NCBI RefSeq assembly: GCF_000739815.1
Contig: NZ_BBJJ01000031.1
Location: 1 to 64,000 of the forward strand
Source: Paraburkholderia mimosarum LMG 23256 = NBRC 106338
GTDB lineage: Bacteria; Pseudomonadota; Gammaproteobacteria; Burkholderiales; Burkholderiaceae
Direction of reading: 5' to 3'
DNA: 64,000 nt
Part shown: piece after piece, positions 47,280-55,991 of the stretch
Position numbering within the stretch: the stretch's first letter is position 1
Layout of the letters: every line of letters starts with the position of its first letter
Program-made: the position numbers and the translations under genes
Notes under the pieces: model-generated
What the model saw: the letters and a program-made list of their open reading frames with translations, nothing else
The model's database searches: none
Told to the model about the DNA's origin: nothing

Positions 47280-47534
47280 ATGATTGTCTGCGTTTGCAAG
47301 TCCGTCTCCGACCGGACGATCCGCGCCTCCATCGCGGAAGGCATGGATTCCTTCGACGAGCTGCAGTTCGAACTCGGCGTCGCGACCTGCTGCGGCAAGT
47401 GCGAAGAAACCGTTCGCGACGTGATGGCGCAAAGCGGTGTCTGCGCGAGCCGCTGCGGGGTGCCGCATGCCCCCGCCGTGGTCCCCGCTCCGCACGCGGT
47501 CCCGCTCACGTTCTACGAGCGCAAGGCCGCATGA
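47280..47534 (+). CDS. bfd: Bacterioferritin-associated ferredoxin
   Basis: An 84-residue [2Fe-2S] protein that docks on bacterioferritin and reduces stored ferric iron for release. The four cluster cysteines appear as VCVCK (Cys4, Cys6) and TCCGKCEETV (the CxxC pair near 38-41). The ATG at 47280 follows a Fur box, so expression should rise on iron starvation. A His/Pro/Val-rich C-terminal tail of about 25 residues is longer than in E. coli Bfd (64 residues). It is the first gene of the bfd-tonB-exbBD group. Confidence 0.9.
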   Translation: MIVCVCKSVSDRTIRASIAEGMDSFDELQFELGVATCCGKCEETVRDVMAQSGVCASRCGVPHAPAVVPAPHAVPLTFYERKAA

Positions 47535-47697
47535 AGCCATGGCGTGCATCTCGCCAACGATGCGCGCCCACCCTGTCCGCCCGCTCAGCCGGATGCGCCG
47601 CCGCACCTGGCGGCACTGCGGACATCAAACCGCCGCCGACAGCAAGCCCGTCTTCCGACCAGCCAGCTACCGCTTACGTCCCTCAATGGAGGCCAGG

Positions 47698-47760
47698 ATG
47701 GAGTTGCTGATCGGATTCGTTACGACGCTGTGCATCTCGCTGCTGATCTTTCGCAAATGA
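47698..47760 (+). CDS. 20-residue membrane microprotein between bfd and tonB
   Basis: MELLIGFVTTLCISLLIFRK is encoded by 20 codons plus stop, with a strong GGAGG six bases before the ATG. Residues 3-18 form one hydrophobic helix and the end is basic (FRK), so it should insert with its C-terminus in the cytoplasm. It lies inside the Fur-controlled bfd-tonB-exbB-exbD group, 163 bases after bfd and 63 before tonB. No family is known to me. The strong ribosome-binding site and amphipathic end argue that it is real. Confidence 0.6.
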   Translation: MELLIGFVTTLCISLLIFRK

Positions 47761-47823
47761 AGCCGCCCGACACGACGCGCTGGCTCACCGGCGCGTCGCC
47801 GTCCGCACGGCAGCCACGCTAAC

Positions 47824-48555
47824 ATGCAAGCCTTCCAGAACACCGCTGGCGCGCTGGCGCCTCCCTCGCTTCGCGTCAATCGCCGTGTTGTCACAGCGAC
47901 CGCGATCGTGGTCGGGTTGCATGCCGCGCTCGCCGGCATCGTGCTGATGAAGCCCGAACCCGTGACGCCCGTCGCACTCCAGTCGCAGACCATTACCGCC
48001 GAGCTGCTCAAGCCGGCTCGGGTGGCCGCGCCGGCCGCGATTCAATCCCCGCCCACGCCGCCGCGGCCCAAGCCTGTCCCACCGGTCACGCACGAGAAGC
48101 CCAAGGTGCAGCCCAAGCCGAAGCCAACCCCGCTGCCGGTGGCGGAATCGCCCTCGCAGCACGCGATCGAATCGCCCGCGCCCGCCGCTCCCGCGCCACC
48201 GGCTCCCGCCGCGCCAGCACCTGCGGCGCAGTCCGCGGCGGCCACCGACGTCACGTCGACCCTGGCAATCGCGGCCCCGAAGAACGTCTCGCACCTCGAC
48301 TGCCGCATCGTGCAGCCCGATTACCCGACGCTCTCTCGCCGCCGCGGCGAGACGGGCACAGCCTTCGTGCACTTCGTCGTGGGCCTCGCGGGCAAGATCG
48401 AGAACATCGAGCTGAAAAAGAGCAGCGGCTATAGCCGCCTCGACGACGCCGCCGTGGACGCCATGCGCCAAAGCTCGTGCAAGCCGTACCTGGAAAACGG
48501 CGAAGCGGTGCGCGCGGCCTACACACAACCATTCGACTTCAGCCTGCGCGATTGA
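47824..48555 (+). CDS. tonB: TonB energy transducer
   Basis: A 243-residue TonB. An N-terminal membrane helix (about 21-41, VVTATAIVVGLHAALAGIVL) is followed by a long Pro/Lys/Ala-rich periplasm-spanning linker (about 60-150). The C-terminal TonB domain starts near 160 (LDCRIVQPDYPTLSRRRGET) and ends PYLENGEAVRAAYTQPFDFS. It couples the ExbBD proton motor to outer-membrane siderophore and heme receptors. exbB and exbD follow on the same strand, and the group sits behind the bfd Fur box. Confidence 0.93.
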   Translation: MQAFQNTAGALAPPSLRVNRRVVTATAIVVGLHAALAGIVLMKPEPVTPVALQSQTITAELLKPARVAAPAAIQSPPTPPRPKPVPPVTHEKPKVQPKPKPTPLPVAESPSQHAIESPAPAAPAPPAPAAPAPAAQSAAATDVTSTLAIAAPKNVSHLDCRIVQPDYPTLSRRRGETGTAFVHFVVGLAGKIENIELKKSSGYSRLDDAAVDAMRQSSCKPYLENGEAVRAAYTQPFDFSLRD

Positions 48556-48601
48556 CCGGCTGAGCCGCACGCCTTCATGAATTGAACAAAGAGGATCGAG
48601 C

Positions 48602-49348
48602 ATGCAGAACTACGGTATCGCCCACGTCTGGGCGCAAGGGGATTTCGTCACGCGCGGCATTGCGCTCGCGCTGTTGATCATGTCGGTGCTCTCGTGGTGC
48701 GTGATCGTCGTGAAGGGCTGGAACGTCGCGCGGCTCAAGCGCCTCACGAAAAACGCCGAGCAGCAGTTCTGGCACTCGGACGATCTCGCCGACGGCGTGA
48801 AGAAGCTGGGCAGCGGCACGCGCGAAGACAACCCCTTCCTCGCGCTCGCGCGCTCGGGCCAGGAAGCCGCCGATCACCATCATCAGACGCAGCCGCATCT
48901 GCACGACCGCATGGACGTCTCCGACTGGATCACGCGCTGCCTGAAGGACACGATGGACGACTCGGTCGCGAAGATGCAAAGCGGGCTCGCCATTCTCGCG
49001 TCGATCGGCAGCACCGCGCCGTTCGTGGGCTTGTTCGGCACGGTGTGGGGCATTTATCACGCACTGCTTACGATCGGCGCGACGGGCCAGACCTCGATCG
49101 ACGCCGTGGCCGGCCCCGTGGGTGAAGCGCTCATCATGACCGCGTTCGGCCTTTTCGTCGCGATTCCTGCGGTGCTCGGCTACAACGCGCTCACTCGCGC
49201 CAACAAGGCGATCGTCACGAAGCTCAACCGCTTCGCGCACGGCCTGCATGCTTTCTTCGTGACGGGCGCGCGTCTCACGTCGACGGCCCGCGGCCGGGCG
49301 TTGGACGGCAACACGGGCAATCTGCGCGTCGCCGCGCGCAGCCACTAA
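48602..49348 (+). CDS. exbB: ExbB proton channel subunit (MotA/TolQ/ExbB)
   Basis: A 248-residue inner-membrane protein with three helices (about 20-40, 140-165, 180-200). The conserved cytoplasmic and membrane motifs LASIGSTAPFVGLFGTVWGI and GPVGEALIMTAFGLFVAIPA, which line the proton path, are intact. The ATG has an AGAGGA site. It lies between tonB and exbD and forms with ExbD the motor that energises TonB. Confidence 0.94.
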   Translation: MQNYGIAHVWAQGDFVTRGIALALLIMSVLSWCVIVVKGWNVARLKRLTKNAEQQFWHSDDLADGVKKLGSGTREDNPFLALARSGQEAADHHHQTQPHLHDRMDVSDWITRCLKDTMDDSVAKMQSGLAILASIGSTAPFVGLFGTVWGIYHALLTIGATGQTSIDAVAGPVGEALIMTAFGLFVAIPAVLGYNALTRANKAIVTKLNRFAHGLHAFFVTGARLTSTARGRALDGNTGNLRVAARSH

Positions 49349-49366
49349 AAAGCGGAGGCAAACATC

Positions 49367-49786
49367 ATGGCGATGAGCCCCTTTGCCAACGACGACGACG
49401 ATGGCCTGATGAACGAAATCAACATGACGCCGCTCGTCGACGTCATGTTGGTTCTCCTGATCGTTTTCATGGTGACGATTCCCGTGATCCGCCACGCCGT
49501 GAAAATCGACCTGCCGCACGCGAGCAGCCAGAAGGAAGACACGAAGCCCGCGCAGATCAATGTGTCGATCGACGCGGATGGCACCGTGCTGTGGGACGGC
49601 ACGAAAGTCGATGAAGCGGCGCTGAACCAGAAGATCGCGGCAGCGGCGCAAACCACGCCGCAACCGGAGCTGCATCTGAACGCGGATCGCAAGGTCCAAT
49701 ACGAGCGAGTGGCCCAGGTCATGTCCGCTGCGCAAAACGGCGGCTTGACGAAGCTCGGCTTCGTCACCGATCCCGCGCATCACTGA
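49367..49786 (+). CDS. exbD: ExbD proton channel subunit
   Basis: A 139-residue bitopic protein. The catalytic aspartate of the single membrane helix sits in NMTPLVDVMLVLLIVFMVTI (Asp at about residue 24), and the periplasmic domain follows (INVSIDADGTVLWDGTKVDE). A GGAGG-like site precedes the ATG, 18 bases after exbB. The gene ends before a strong intrinsic terminator. Confidence 0.94.
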   Translation: MAMSPFANDDDDGLMNEINMTPLVDVMLVLLIVFMVTIPVIRHAVKIDLPHASSQKEDTKPAQINVSIDADGTVLWDGTKVDEAALNQKIAAAAQTTPQPELHLNADRKVQYERVAQVMSAAQNGGLTKLGFVTDPAHH

Positions 49787-49832
49787 TGCACATTTTCGAG
49801 CGCCAGGCGCTGGTTTCAGCGATACAAAGTAA

Positions 49833-49867
49833 AAGGCCTTCATCGTCAGATGAAGGCCTTTTTTTCT
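49833..49867 (+). terminator. Intrinsic terminator of the tonB-exbBD operon
   Basis: aaggccttcatc and gatgaaggcctt pair perfectly over a four-base loop (gtca) and are followed by seven T. Confidence 0.95.
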
Positions 49868-50202
49868 GCGCACGCGGCGCACTCGGGCGGTGGCGGCAAC
49901 TCCCCGACAATCGATCGGTTCACGCCGGCACATGCGACTGCCGTGGGCAACACGGACTGCGCTTTCGGCCCTGAAGGCCCACTATGATAGCGGCCATCAA
50001 TTCCCACTCAAGACCGGTGCTTGGTGAGAAGGACTTCAATATATTCCTCTCGCTTGACGCCTACAAGGGTTAAGCCATTGAATGTAGCGATGGCTGGTCG
50101 CGCTTGAATGCCTAAAAACAAATGGCGCTGCACGTCGTACGCAAATGCACTCCGTGAAGCCGTTGCTTCATACATGCGCACGCGCGCGCACGTTCGCAAA
50201 GT
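49868..50202. other. Region without a supported gene
   Basis: A 63-codon frame on the minus strand (50008-50199) ends in VGVKREEYIEVLLTKHRS, which looks protein-like, but it has no ribosome-binding site or known domain and may be a remnant. I see no RNA or repeat here. Confidence 0.4.
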
Positions 50203-51246
50203 TCACGCAGTTTCGATCTTGCTCGCGCGCTTCGCGTTGGATAGTCCGCCACTCTGGGCGCTCGCTGCGCGCTGCTCTTCGCCACGCGCGACGAGCGCGT
50301 CGATCTCGCTTTTCAGCGGACATTCCTGGTGCAGGCTTTTATCTGCGTCGAGCACTTCGACGAGGTAATCGACGAAGGCGCGCACGGCAGGAACCATGCC
50401 CTGGCGCGAGAGAAACACCGCGTAGAGTTGCGGCACCGGCAGCGTCCAGCCCGGCATCACCGGCGAAAGCTTGCCCGAGCGCAGCGCGGCGCCATACATC
50501 ATTTCAGGCATTGCCGCGATGCCGAGGCCGTACAAAGCGGCTTCGCGGATCGTGGTCAGGTCGGCGCTGATGAGGCGCGGCTCGTGCTCGTGCGAATGAC
50601 GCGTGCCGTCCGGCGCGATCAGCTGGAATACGTGGCGCCCGTCGCTCGTGGGCGTGTCGAGCGTCTCGAAGCGTGAAAGGTCTTCGGGCGTGAGCGGCGG
50701 CGCATTCTGCGCGAGCAGGCTAGGCGCGCCCACCAGCATCTGCTCCGTGCGCCACAGCGGCCGCACCACGATATTGGCGTTCTGCGGCGGTTCCGAGCGC
50801 ACGCGCAACGCGATATCCACGGAATCTTCGAACAGGTCGATCACGCGATTCGTCACGCGCATCACCACCCGAACCTCGGGGTAGCGAAGCATGAATTCCG
50901 GAATGATCTGCGAAAAGATGGTCTGCGAAAGCGTGACAGGCACGCTCACGCGCACCGTCCCCCGCGGCGACGAGCGCAGCGACTGAACGACGTTCACCGC
51001 GGCCTGCGCCTCGGCGAGCATCGCGCGGCAATGCTCGTAAAAGAGTTCGCCCGCCTCGGTCAACGCGAGCTTGCGCGTGGAACGCTGCAAGAGACGCACG
51101 CCGAGCGAGGCCTCGAGTTCGCTCACCCGGCGCGACAGCCGCGACTTCGAGATGCCGAGCACGCGCTCGGCAGCGGAGAAACCGCCATGCTCGATGACCT
51201 GCGAGAAATACATGAGGTCGTTCAGGTTGTGCGAATCGATTTTCAT
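50203..51246 (-). CDS. LysR-family regulator next to pirin
   Basis: A 347-residue LysR regulator. The HTH spans about 4-62 (LNDLMYFSQVIEHGGFSAAE, SKSRLSRRVSELEASLGVRL), followed by the effector domain. A 30-residue tail (HQECPLKSEIDALVARGEEQ and on) is longer than usual. The ATG at 51246 (MKIDSHNLND) was chosen. It is divergent from a pirin gene with 121 bases between, an arrangement known from other proteobacteria in which the LysR protein controls pirin and sometimes drug or acid stress genes. Confidence 0.88.
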   Translation of the reverse strand: MKIDSHNLNDLMYFSQVIEHGGFSAAERVLGISKSRLSRRVSELEASLGVRLLQRSTRKLALTEAGELFYEHCRAMLAEAQAAVNVVQSLRSSPRGTVRVSVPVTLSQTIFSQIIPEFMLRYPEVRVVMRVTNRVIDLFEDSVDIALRVRSEPPQNANIVVRPLWRTEQMLVGAPSLLAQNAPPLTPEDLSRFETLDTPTSDGRHVFQLIAPDGTRHSHEHEPRLISADLTTIREAALYGLGIAAMPEMMYGAALRSGKLSPVMPGWTLPVPQLYAVFLSRQGMVPAVRAFVDYLVEVLDADKSLHQECPLKSEIDALVARGEEQRAASAQSGGLSNAKRASKIETA

Positions 51247-51367
51247 GTTGTCGTTCCAGCGATGGGACAATCCATTGCGATGGGGCCGTAAAACAGGCCA
51301 AATTGGCTATCTATAATAGCGGTTTGTTTCGCAAATAACGCAATTCCCACAATTCGAGGTGATATCC

Positions 51368-52249
51368 ATGGCCACGACCCGTACGATCGAACGCGTTTAT
51401 CCCGCGGTTCGCACCACCGAGGGAGGCGGATTCATCGTTCATCGGCCGTTTCCCACGCGAGCGCTGATGGACTTCGATCCGTTCCTGCTGCTCGACGAAA
51501 TGGGCCCCGTCGACTATGCGCCCGGCGAGGCCAAGGGCGCGCCCGACCACCCGCATCGCGGCTTCGAAACCGTCACCTATATGGTCGAAGGCCGCTTCGG
51601 TCACAAGGACTCGGCGGGCCACGCGGGCACGCTGGGGCCCGGCGACGTGCAATGGATGACGGCCGGCGCGGGCGTGATTCACAGCGAGATGCCCGACCCC
51701 GAATTCACGCGCACCGGCGGCCGCATGCACGGCCTGCAGCTGTGGGTGAATCTGCCTGCACGCGACAAGATGATCGCGCCGCGCTACCAGGAACTGCCCA
51801 CCGGGCAGATCCCCGTGGGCCGCTCGAAGGACGGCAAGGTCACGGTAAAGGTAATCGCCGGTGAGGCGCTGGGCGCGAAAGCCGCGATCGAGACGCGCAC
51901 GCCCATCCTGTACCAGCACTTCACGCTCGCGCCCGGCGCGCGCGTCGAGCAGCCCGTGCCCGCCGGCTATCGCGTGTTCGCCTATGGCCTTTCGGGCACG
52001 GGCCTCTACGGTCCGCAAGCGCAGGCGATCGAAGCCCAGCAGATGGTAGCCTTCGCGAGCGACGGCGAGACCGTCACGCTCGCCGCCCCGGCCGATGCGA
52101 GCGTGCCGCTCGACGTGCTCCTGATCGGCGGCGTGCCGCTGAACGAGCCGGTCGTGCGCTACGGTCCATTCGTGATGAACACCGAGCAGGAGATCCGCGA
52201 GGCCGTGCTCGACTATCAGGCTGGGCGCATGGGACGCATCGCTCACTAA
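51368..52249 (+). CDS. Pirin family protein
   Basis: A 293-residue bicupin. The pirin metal-binding region is clear: FDPFLLLDEMGPVDYAPGEA, PDHPHRGFETVTYMVEGRFG (His ligands) and MTAGAGVIHSEMP with a further His and Glu. The C-terminal cupin follows from about 190. Bacterial pirins bind iron and some act as quercetinases or as redox-sensing regulators. The ATG at 51368 has a GAGGTG site. It is divergent from a LysR gene; OsmC and DUF1857 genes follow on the same strand. Confidence 0.92.
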   Translation: MATTRTIERVYPAVRTTEGGGFIVHRPFPTRALMDFDPFLLLDEMGPVDYAPGEAKGAPDHPHRGFETVTYMVEGRFGHKDSAGHAGTLGPGDVQWMTAGAGVIHSEMPDPEFTRTGGRMHGLQLWVNLPARDKMIAPRYQELPTGQIPVGRSKDGKVTVKVIAGEALGAKAAIETRTPILYQHFTLAPGARVEQPVPAGYRVFAYGLSGTGLYGPQAQAIEAQQMVAFASDGETVTLAAPADASVPLDVLLIGGVPLNEPVVRYGPFVMNTEQEIREAVLDYQAGRMGRIAH

Positions 52250-52368
52250 GCGCCGCGGGTTCCGGTGCCTCTCCACAGGCCCGCCCGCTTTCCGTCACAA
52301 TAAGGCTTCCGGGGCGCGCACCCCTCGCGCGCCCGTCCCTCTTTAACCGTCCCGCCCGCGAGGAGCGC

Positions 52369-52767
52369 ATGGCCGAACCCGCAGTCACCGCACACATTGG
52401 CTCGACGAACTACCAGGTCCAGTTCGACGACGGCACACACACCTGGATCGCCGACGAGCCCGCCTCGCTCGGTGGCGGCGACCGCGGACCGTCGCCCTTT
52501 TCGCTGCTGCTCTCGAGCCTCGGCGCCTGCACCTCCATCACGCTGAAGATGTACGCCCAGCGCAAGGAGTGGCCGCTCGAAGGCGTACGCGTGAAGCTCT
52601 CCATGGAAACCGGCAACGAAGGCACGAAGATCGATCGCCAGATCATGCTCGAAGGCGCGCTCACCGAGGCGCAGCGCGAACGCCTGCTGCAGATCGCCAA
52701 CGCCTGCCCGGTGCACAAGGTGCTCACGAACACGATCGCGATCCACACGGGTCTCGTCGTCGCCTGA
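52369..52767 (+). CDS. OsmC/Ohr family peroxide-reducing protein
   Basis: A 132-residue OsmC-like protein. The two redox-active cysteines lie in SLGACTSITLKMYAQRK (about residue 52) and NACPVHKVLT (about 114), with the Arg region RGPSPFSLLL. Such proteins reduce organic hydroperoxides using thiols. The ATG has GAGGAG upstream. It follows pirin by 119 bases and may share its stress response. Confidence 0.9.
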   Translation: MAEPAVTAHIGSTNYQVQFDDGTHTWIADEPASLGGGDRGPSPFSLLLSSLGACTSITLKMYAQRKEWPLEGVRVKLSMETGNEGTKIDRQIMLEGALTEAQRERLLQIANACPVHKVLTNTIAIHTGLVVA

Positions 52768-52806
52768 GCGTCGGCGCACGGACACAGAACACAGGAAGGC
52801 GCCGCC

Positions 52807-53292
52807 TTGAATTTCGAACATCTCATCCAGATCAACGACCCGCTGAACCCGCTCGTCGAGGCCATGACGCGTGAACAGCTCTGGGAAGGGCTCGTGCTGC
52901 GCGCGGAGCAGCCGCAGCTCTTCGTGATCGGTCTCGACAGCTGCACGATCCTCTCGCGCAGCGAGAGCACGATGGAGCGCGAGCTGCACTACGGCCACGC
53001 CACGGTGCGCGACCGCGTCACGTTCACGCCCAACGAGAGCGTGCGCTACGACATCATGGCGACCGCCGAATACGTGGGCGGCTCGCTCACGATGACGATC
53101 GAGCAGCCCGATCCGCTGCAGCTCTTTCTGCGCTTCGAGTACCGCACGACACTGCCGACGGCCGACACCGAAGACGATCGCCAGACTTCGGAGATCGTGA
53201 AATCGGCGTATCGCGAATCGGACATCGATACCGTGCGTCTCATCCGCCAGTTCGTGCAGGGCGACGGCAGCGCGCCGAACGCGCTGCACTGA
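52807..53292 (+). CDS. DUF1857 (AtaL-like SRPBCC) protein
   Basis: A 161-residue START-like protein of the DUF1857/AtaL family. The N-terminal FEHLIQINDPLNPLVEAMTR with EQLWEGLVLRAEQPQLFV is diagnostic. The TTG at 52807 (LNFEHLIQIND, read as Met) has AGGAAGG upstream and is the only sensible start. It probably binds a small hydrophobic ligand; function unknown. It follows osmC closely on the same strand. Confidence 0.87.
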   Translation: MNFEHLIQINDPLNPLVEAMTREQLWEGLVLRAEQPQLFVIGLDSCTILSRSESTMERELHYGHATVRDRVTFTPNESVRYDIMATAEYVGGSLTMTIEQPDPLQLFLRFEYRTTLPTADTEDDRQTSEIVKSAYRESDIDTVRLIRQFVQGDGSAPNALH

Positions 53293-53423
53293 ATCCTGGC
53301 AGAGGGCGGCGGGCCTCCACGCGTGGGTCGGCCTGCCGCCCTTCCATGAGTGCCGGGGCGCCCCTGCTTTGGCTCAGACTATCGGCGATGAATTCCGATG
53401 AATCTCTCTTTGTTGTTAATGGG

Positions 53424-53446
53424 AACGATTATCATTTAGAATCATT
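53424..53446 (+). promoter_or_regulatory. Fur box upstream of hemP
   Basis: aacgattatcatttagaat, continuing to 53446, contains the inverted repeats of a Fur site (gattatcattt), about 30 bases before the hemP start. Confidence 0.72.
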
Positions 53447-53476
53447 CCATCGAATCTCGACAAAGACGTGACGTTC

Positions 53477-53737
53477 ATGACCGAACCGAACCGTAGCTCC
53501 ACGTTAAGCTTGCGCCGCACCAGCGGCCCGGCATCGACCAGCGTGCGACCCAAGTCCGCCATGGTCCAGCCGGAACCCCGCAAGCGCATCGAAACGGCGG
53601 GCGCCGCCGCAAGCAGCGAGCGAACGCTCGATAGCGCGGCGCTGCTGCAAGGCCGCAGCCACGTGAGCATCGTGCATAACGGAGAGACGTATCAGTTGCG
53701 GGCCACCCGGCTCGGCAAGCTGATCCTGACCAAGTAG
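53477..53737 (+). CDS. hemP: HemP/HmuP family hemin uptake protein
   Basis: An 86-residue protein whose C-terminal 38 residues match HemP/HmuP (RTLDSAALLQGRSHVSIVHN, then GETYQLRATRLGKLILTK). The N-terminal 45 residues are a basic, Ser/Pro-rich extension. In Bradyrhizobium and Burkholderia HmuP is needed for heme receptor expression. A Fur box lies upstream. The ATG at 53477 was preferred to a GTG three codons earlier. No heme receptor gene follows; the gene is alone. Confidence 0.87.
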   Translation: MTEPNRSSTLSLRRTSGPASTSVRPKSAMVQPEPRKRIETAGAAASSERTLDSAALLQGRSHVSIVHNGETYQLRATRLGKLILTK

Positions 53738-53955
53738 GGTCAAGCCGTTTTCAACCGGGTATTGTGGGGACCGCCTCCACCGGGAGGCGTTGGGGCATTA
53801 GCCAGCTACGACGGCTTGCACGCGAGATCTAGACCCCTTCGTGCAGACATCCTTCAAGCTTCAGGCCAGCCGTCGAAGCAAGCCAAGCCACTTTTTTGTT
53901 CTCACCTCTGATCGCGGCGGCGCGCGAAGCGCGAGCCGCCCAGGGCCCTGCGCCC

Positions 53956-53994
53956 GAAACAAAAGCCGCGGCACACGTCCGCGGCTTTTGTTTC
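53956..53994. terminator. Bidirectional intrinsic terminator
   Basis: gaaacaaaagccgcgg and ccgcggcttttgtttc form a perfect 16-base stem over seven bases between the convergent hemP and GlcG/HbpS genes, with A and T flanks suited to both directions. Confidence 0.93.
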
Positions 53995-54019
53995 TTCGGC
54001 GCGAGGCAAGACGACGCGC

Positions 54020-54427
54020 TCAGCCCGCACCGAGCGCCGCGATGCCCGCGCGCGCGATGGCCGCATCCTGATCGGACTTCACGCCCGAGACGCCGACTGC
54101 GCCGATCACGTCGCCGTTTACGACGACGGGCACGCCGCCTTCGAGCATGCCCGTGAGCGGCGCACTGAGAAACGCGGTGCGTCCCTGCTTGATGACGTCT
54201 TCGTAGACCTTGCTCTCGCGGCGGCCCAGCGCGGCGGTGCGGGCCTTGGCCATGGCGATTTCGGCGGTGATGGGCGAGGCGCCATCGAGCCGGCGCAGAA
54301 ACAGCAGATGCGCGCCATCGTCGACGATGGCGACCGTCACGTTCCACTGGTTTGCGCGTGCGTGCGCCACGGCCGCTTCGGCCATCTTTAGGACATCTTC
54401 GTCGGTCAATACTGCGCGGGTTCGCAT
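54020..54427 (-). CDS. GlcG/HbpS family heme-binding-type protein
   Basis: A 135-residue protein of the GlcG/HbpS/PduO-C family. It shows LKMAEAAVAHARANQWNVTV near the N-terminus and the Gly-rich GGVPVVVNGDVIGAVGVSGV near residues 96-115, followed by DQDAAIARAGIAAL. Relatives bind heme or corrinoids or form part of glycolate utilisation loci. The ATG at 54427 has GGAGAG upstream; the longer frame adds an unrelated leader. The gene is alone, near heme and iron genes. Confidence 0.83.
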   Translation of the reverse strand: MRTRAVLTDEDVLKMAEAAVAHARANQWNVTVAIVDDGAHLLFLRRLDGASPITAEIAMAKARTAALGRRESKVYEDVIKQGRTAFLSAPLTGMLEGGVPVVVNGDVIGAVGVSGVKSDQDAAIARAGIAALGAG

Positions 54428-54563
54428 GGTGGACTCTCCAATGTCAGACAAGCCGGTCGGGCAGCGCCGGGACAAGCCCGGCGCCGACGCCGCGTGACGA
54501 TGCATTGGAGAGTAGCGCAGATCGCGCCCGATGAAAGCTCGCGCGAGCCTTGGGCACTCGCGG

Positions 54564-55991
54564 TCAGTGCACCCAGCCCCAGAACATCAGCCACCACGCG
54601 CTGTCCACCACGGCGAGCGCGAGCGCGAAGCCCGCCAGCGCGAGCGCGCGCTGCCACAAGCGGCTGCTATGGCGCCCCGTAACCCGCCACGCGAGCCAGG
54701 CGCTCCAGAGGTTCGTGATGACGAGAATCGCAATGCGCACCTCGGCGGCCCAGTCGAGCGGCACGTGCTCGGCGCGCAGGAGCGAGAGCGTCGTGGCGGA
54801 GAGGCCGAGGAACACGCCCGCGCCGGCCAGCGGAATCAGCGACTGCGCCAGGTGATGCAGACGCCGCATCTCGAAGCGGCCGAGCACGGCCGTCGAGCCC
54901 GCGAGAATCGCGAAGAGCGCCGTGCCATAGACGAGCCCCGTCGCGACGATATAGCCGACGATCATCGCGCCATCGAGCCACGAAAACACGTCGTTCTGCG
55001 CGGGGTAATGCGTGAGCAGGAACCACGGCGCATTGGTCTCGAGCGGCCAGGTGATGTCGCGGTCGATGAGCCAGCCCGCGAGCCACTGCTTGATGCCGAT
55101 GAACCACGGCGAGCCGGTCCAGTGGAACGCGCCAATCGCGACGCCAAGCAGGCCGTAGAGGATCAGCGCGGTGTCCCAGGCGCTCGCCTGGCTGGCGCCG
55201 AGCTCGACCACTTCCTGCGCGGGCGAGCGCCACGAGAGCGCGATGGCGTCGCGGTGGCCGCTGCAGCGTCCGCACATGTGGCACTGGGCGGCGCCCTTCA
55301 TGCTGCGCAGCGGCACGAGCGGCGCGCAGTTGACGGGAATCACGCGATGCCCGCCGTGCTCGCCGTGCGTATAGGAGTTGCGCCAGGCCTCTTCGTCGAC
55401 CTTGTAGCGAAACGGCGCGAGACGCGCCAGAAGCGCGAACACCCCGTTCACGGGGCAGAGATACTTGCACCAGACGCGCTTTTCGCGCCCGTAAAGAAAA
55501 CCGATCACCATGGCGCCCAGCGTCGATCCGCCCAGCACCAGCAGCACCGCCTTGGGGTACTGGTAGACGCTCACCATCTGTCCGTAGATCGTCGTGAGGC
55601 CGAACGCCACGAAAGGCCAGCCGCCCCAGCGCATCCAGTGCGGAATCGCCTTGCCGCGGCCGAACTTGCTGGCGAACTCGGTGAGCGCGCCTTCGGGGCA
55701 CAGCACGCCGCACCACACGCGGCCGAGCATCACCATCGAAAGCAGCACGAACGGCCACCAGATGCCCCAGAACACGAACTGCGCCGCGAGCGTGAGGTTG
55801 TTCCACAGGTGCGCCGCGTCGCCGGGCAACGGCATCGCCGCCGGCACGAGAATCAGGAACGCGTAGACGGCGACGACAGCCCACTGCACGGCGCGAATCA
55901 CCGCGCCGTGACGTTGCATCCACTGGCCCGCCTGGGCGAGCTTGCCAGGGCGCCCGGTTGCCTGCGCCGGGCCAACGGATGCACAACTCAT
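54564..55991 (-). CDS. ftrD: FtrD, membrane polyferredoxin of ferrous iron uptake system
   Basis: A 475-residue inner-membrane protein with about ten hydrophobic segments and NapH/CcoG-like cysteine motifs: CGVLCPEGA, WCKYLCPVNG and CHMCGRCSG, likely holding iron-sulfur centres. In Bordetella and Brucella FtrD is required with FtrABC for ferrous iron uptake, probably by reoxidising or reducing the cupredoxin-permease couple. The ATG at 55991 overlaps the ftrC stop (ATGA) and has GAGGAAGG upstream; a longer frame is an antisense-like leader. Confidence 0.9.
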   Translation of the reverse strand: MSCASVGPAQATGRPGKLAQAGQWMQRHGAVIRAVQWAVVAVYAFLILVPAAMPLPGDAAHLWNNLTLAAQFVFWGIWWPFVLLSMVMLGRVWCGVLCPEGALTEFASKFGRGKAIPHWMRWGGWPFVAFGLTTIYGQMVSVYQYPKAVLLVLGGSTLGAMVIGFLYGREKRVWCKYLCPVNGVFALLARLAPFRYKVDEEAWRNSYTHGEHGGHRVIPVNCAPLVPLRSMKGAAQCHMCGRCSGHRDAIALSWRSPAQEVVELGASQASAWDTALILYGLLGVAIGAFHWTGSPWFIGIKQWLAGWLIDRDITWPLETNAPWFLLTHYPAQNDVFSWLDGAMIVGYIVATGLVYGTALFAILAGSTAVLGRFEMRRLHHLAQSLIPLAGAGVFLGLSATTLSLLRAEHVPLDWAAEVRIAILVITNLWSAWLAWRVTGRHSSRLWQRALALAGFALALAVVDSAWWLMFWGWVH

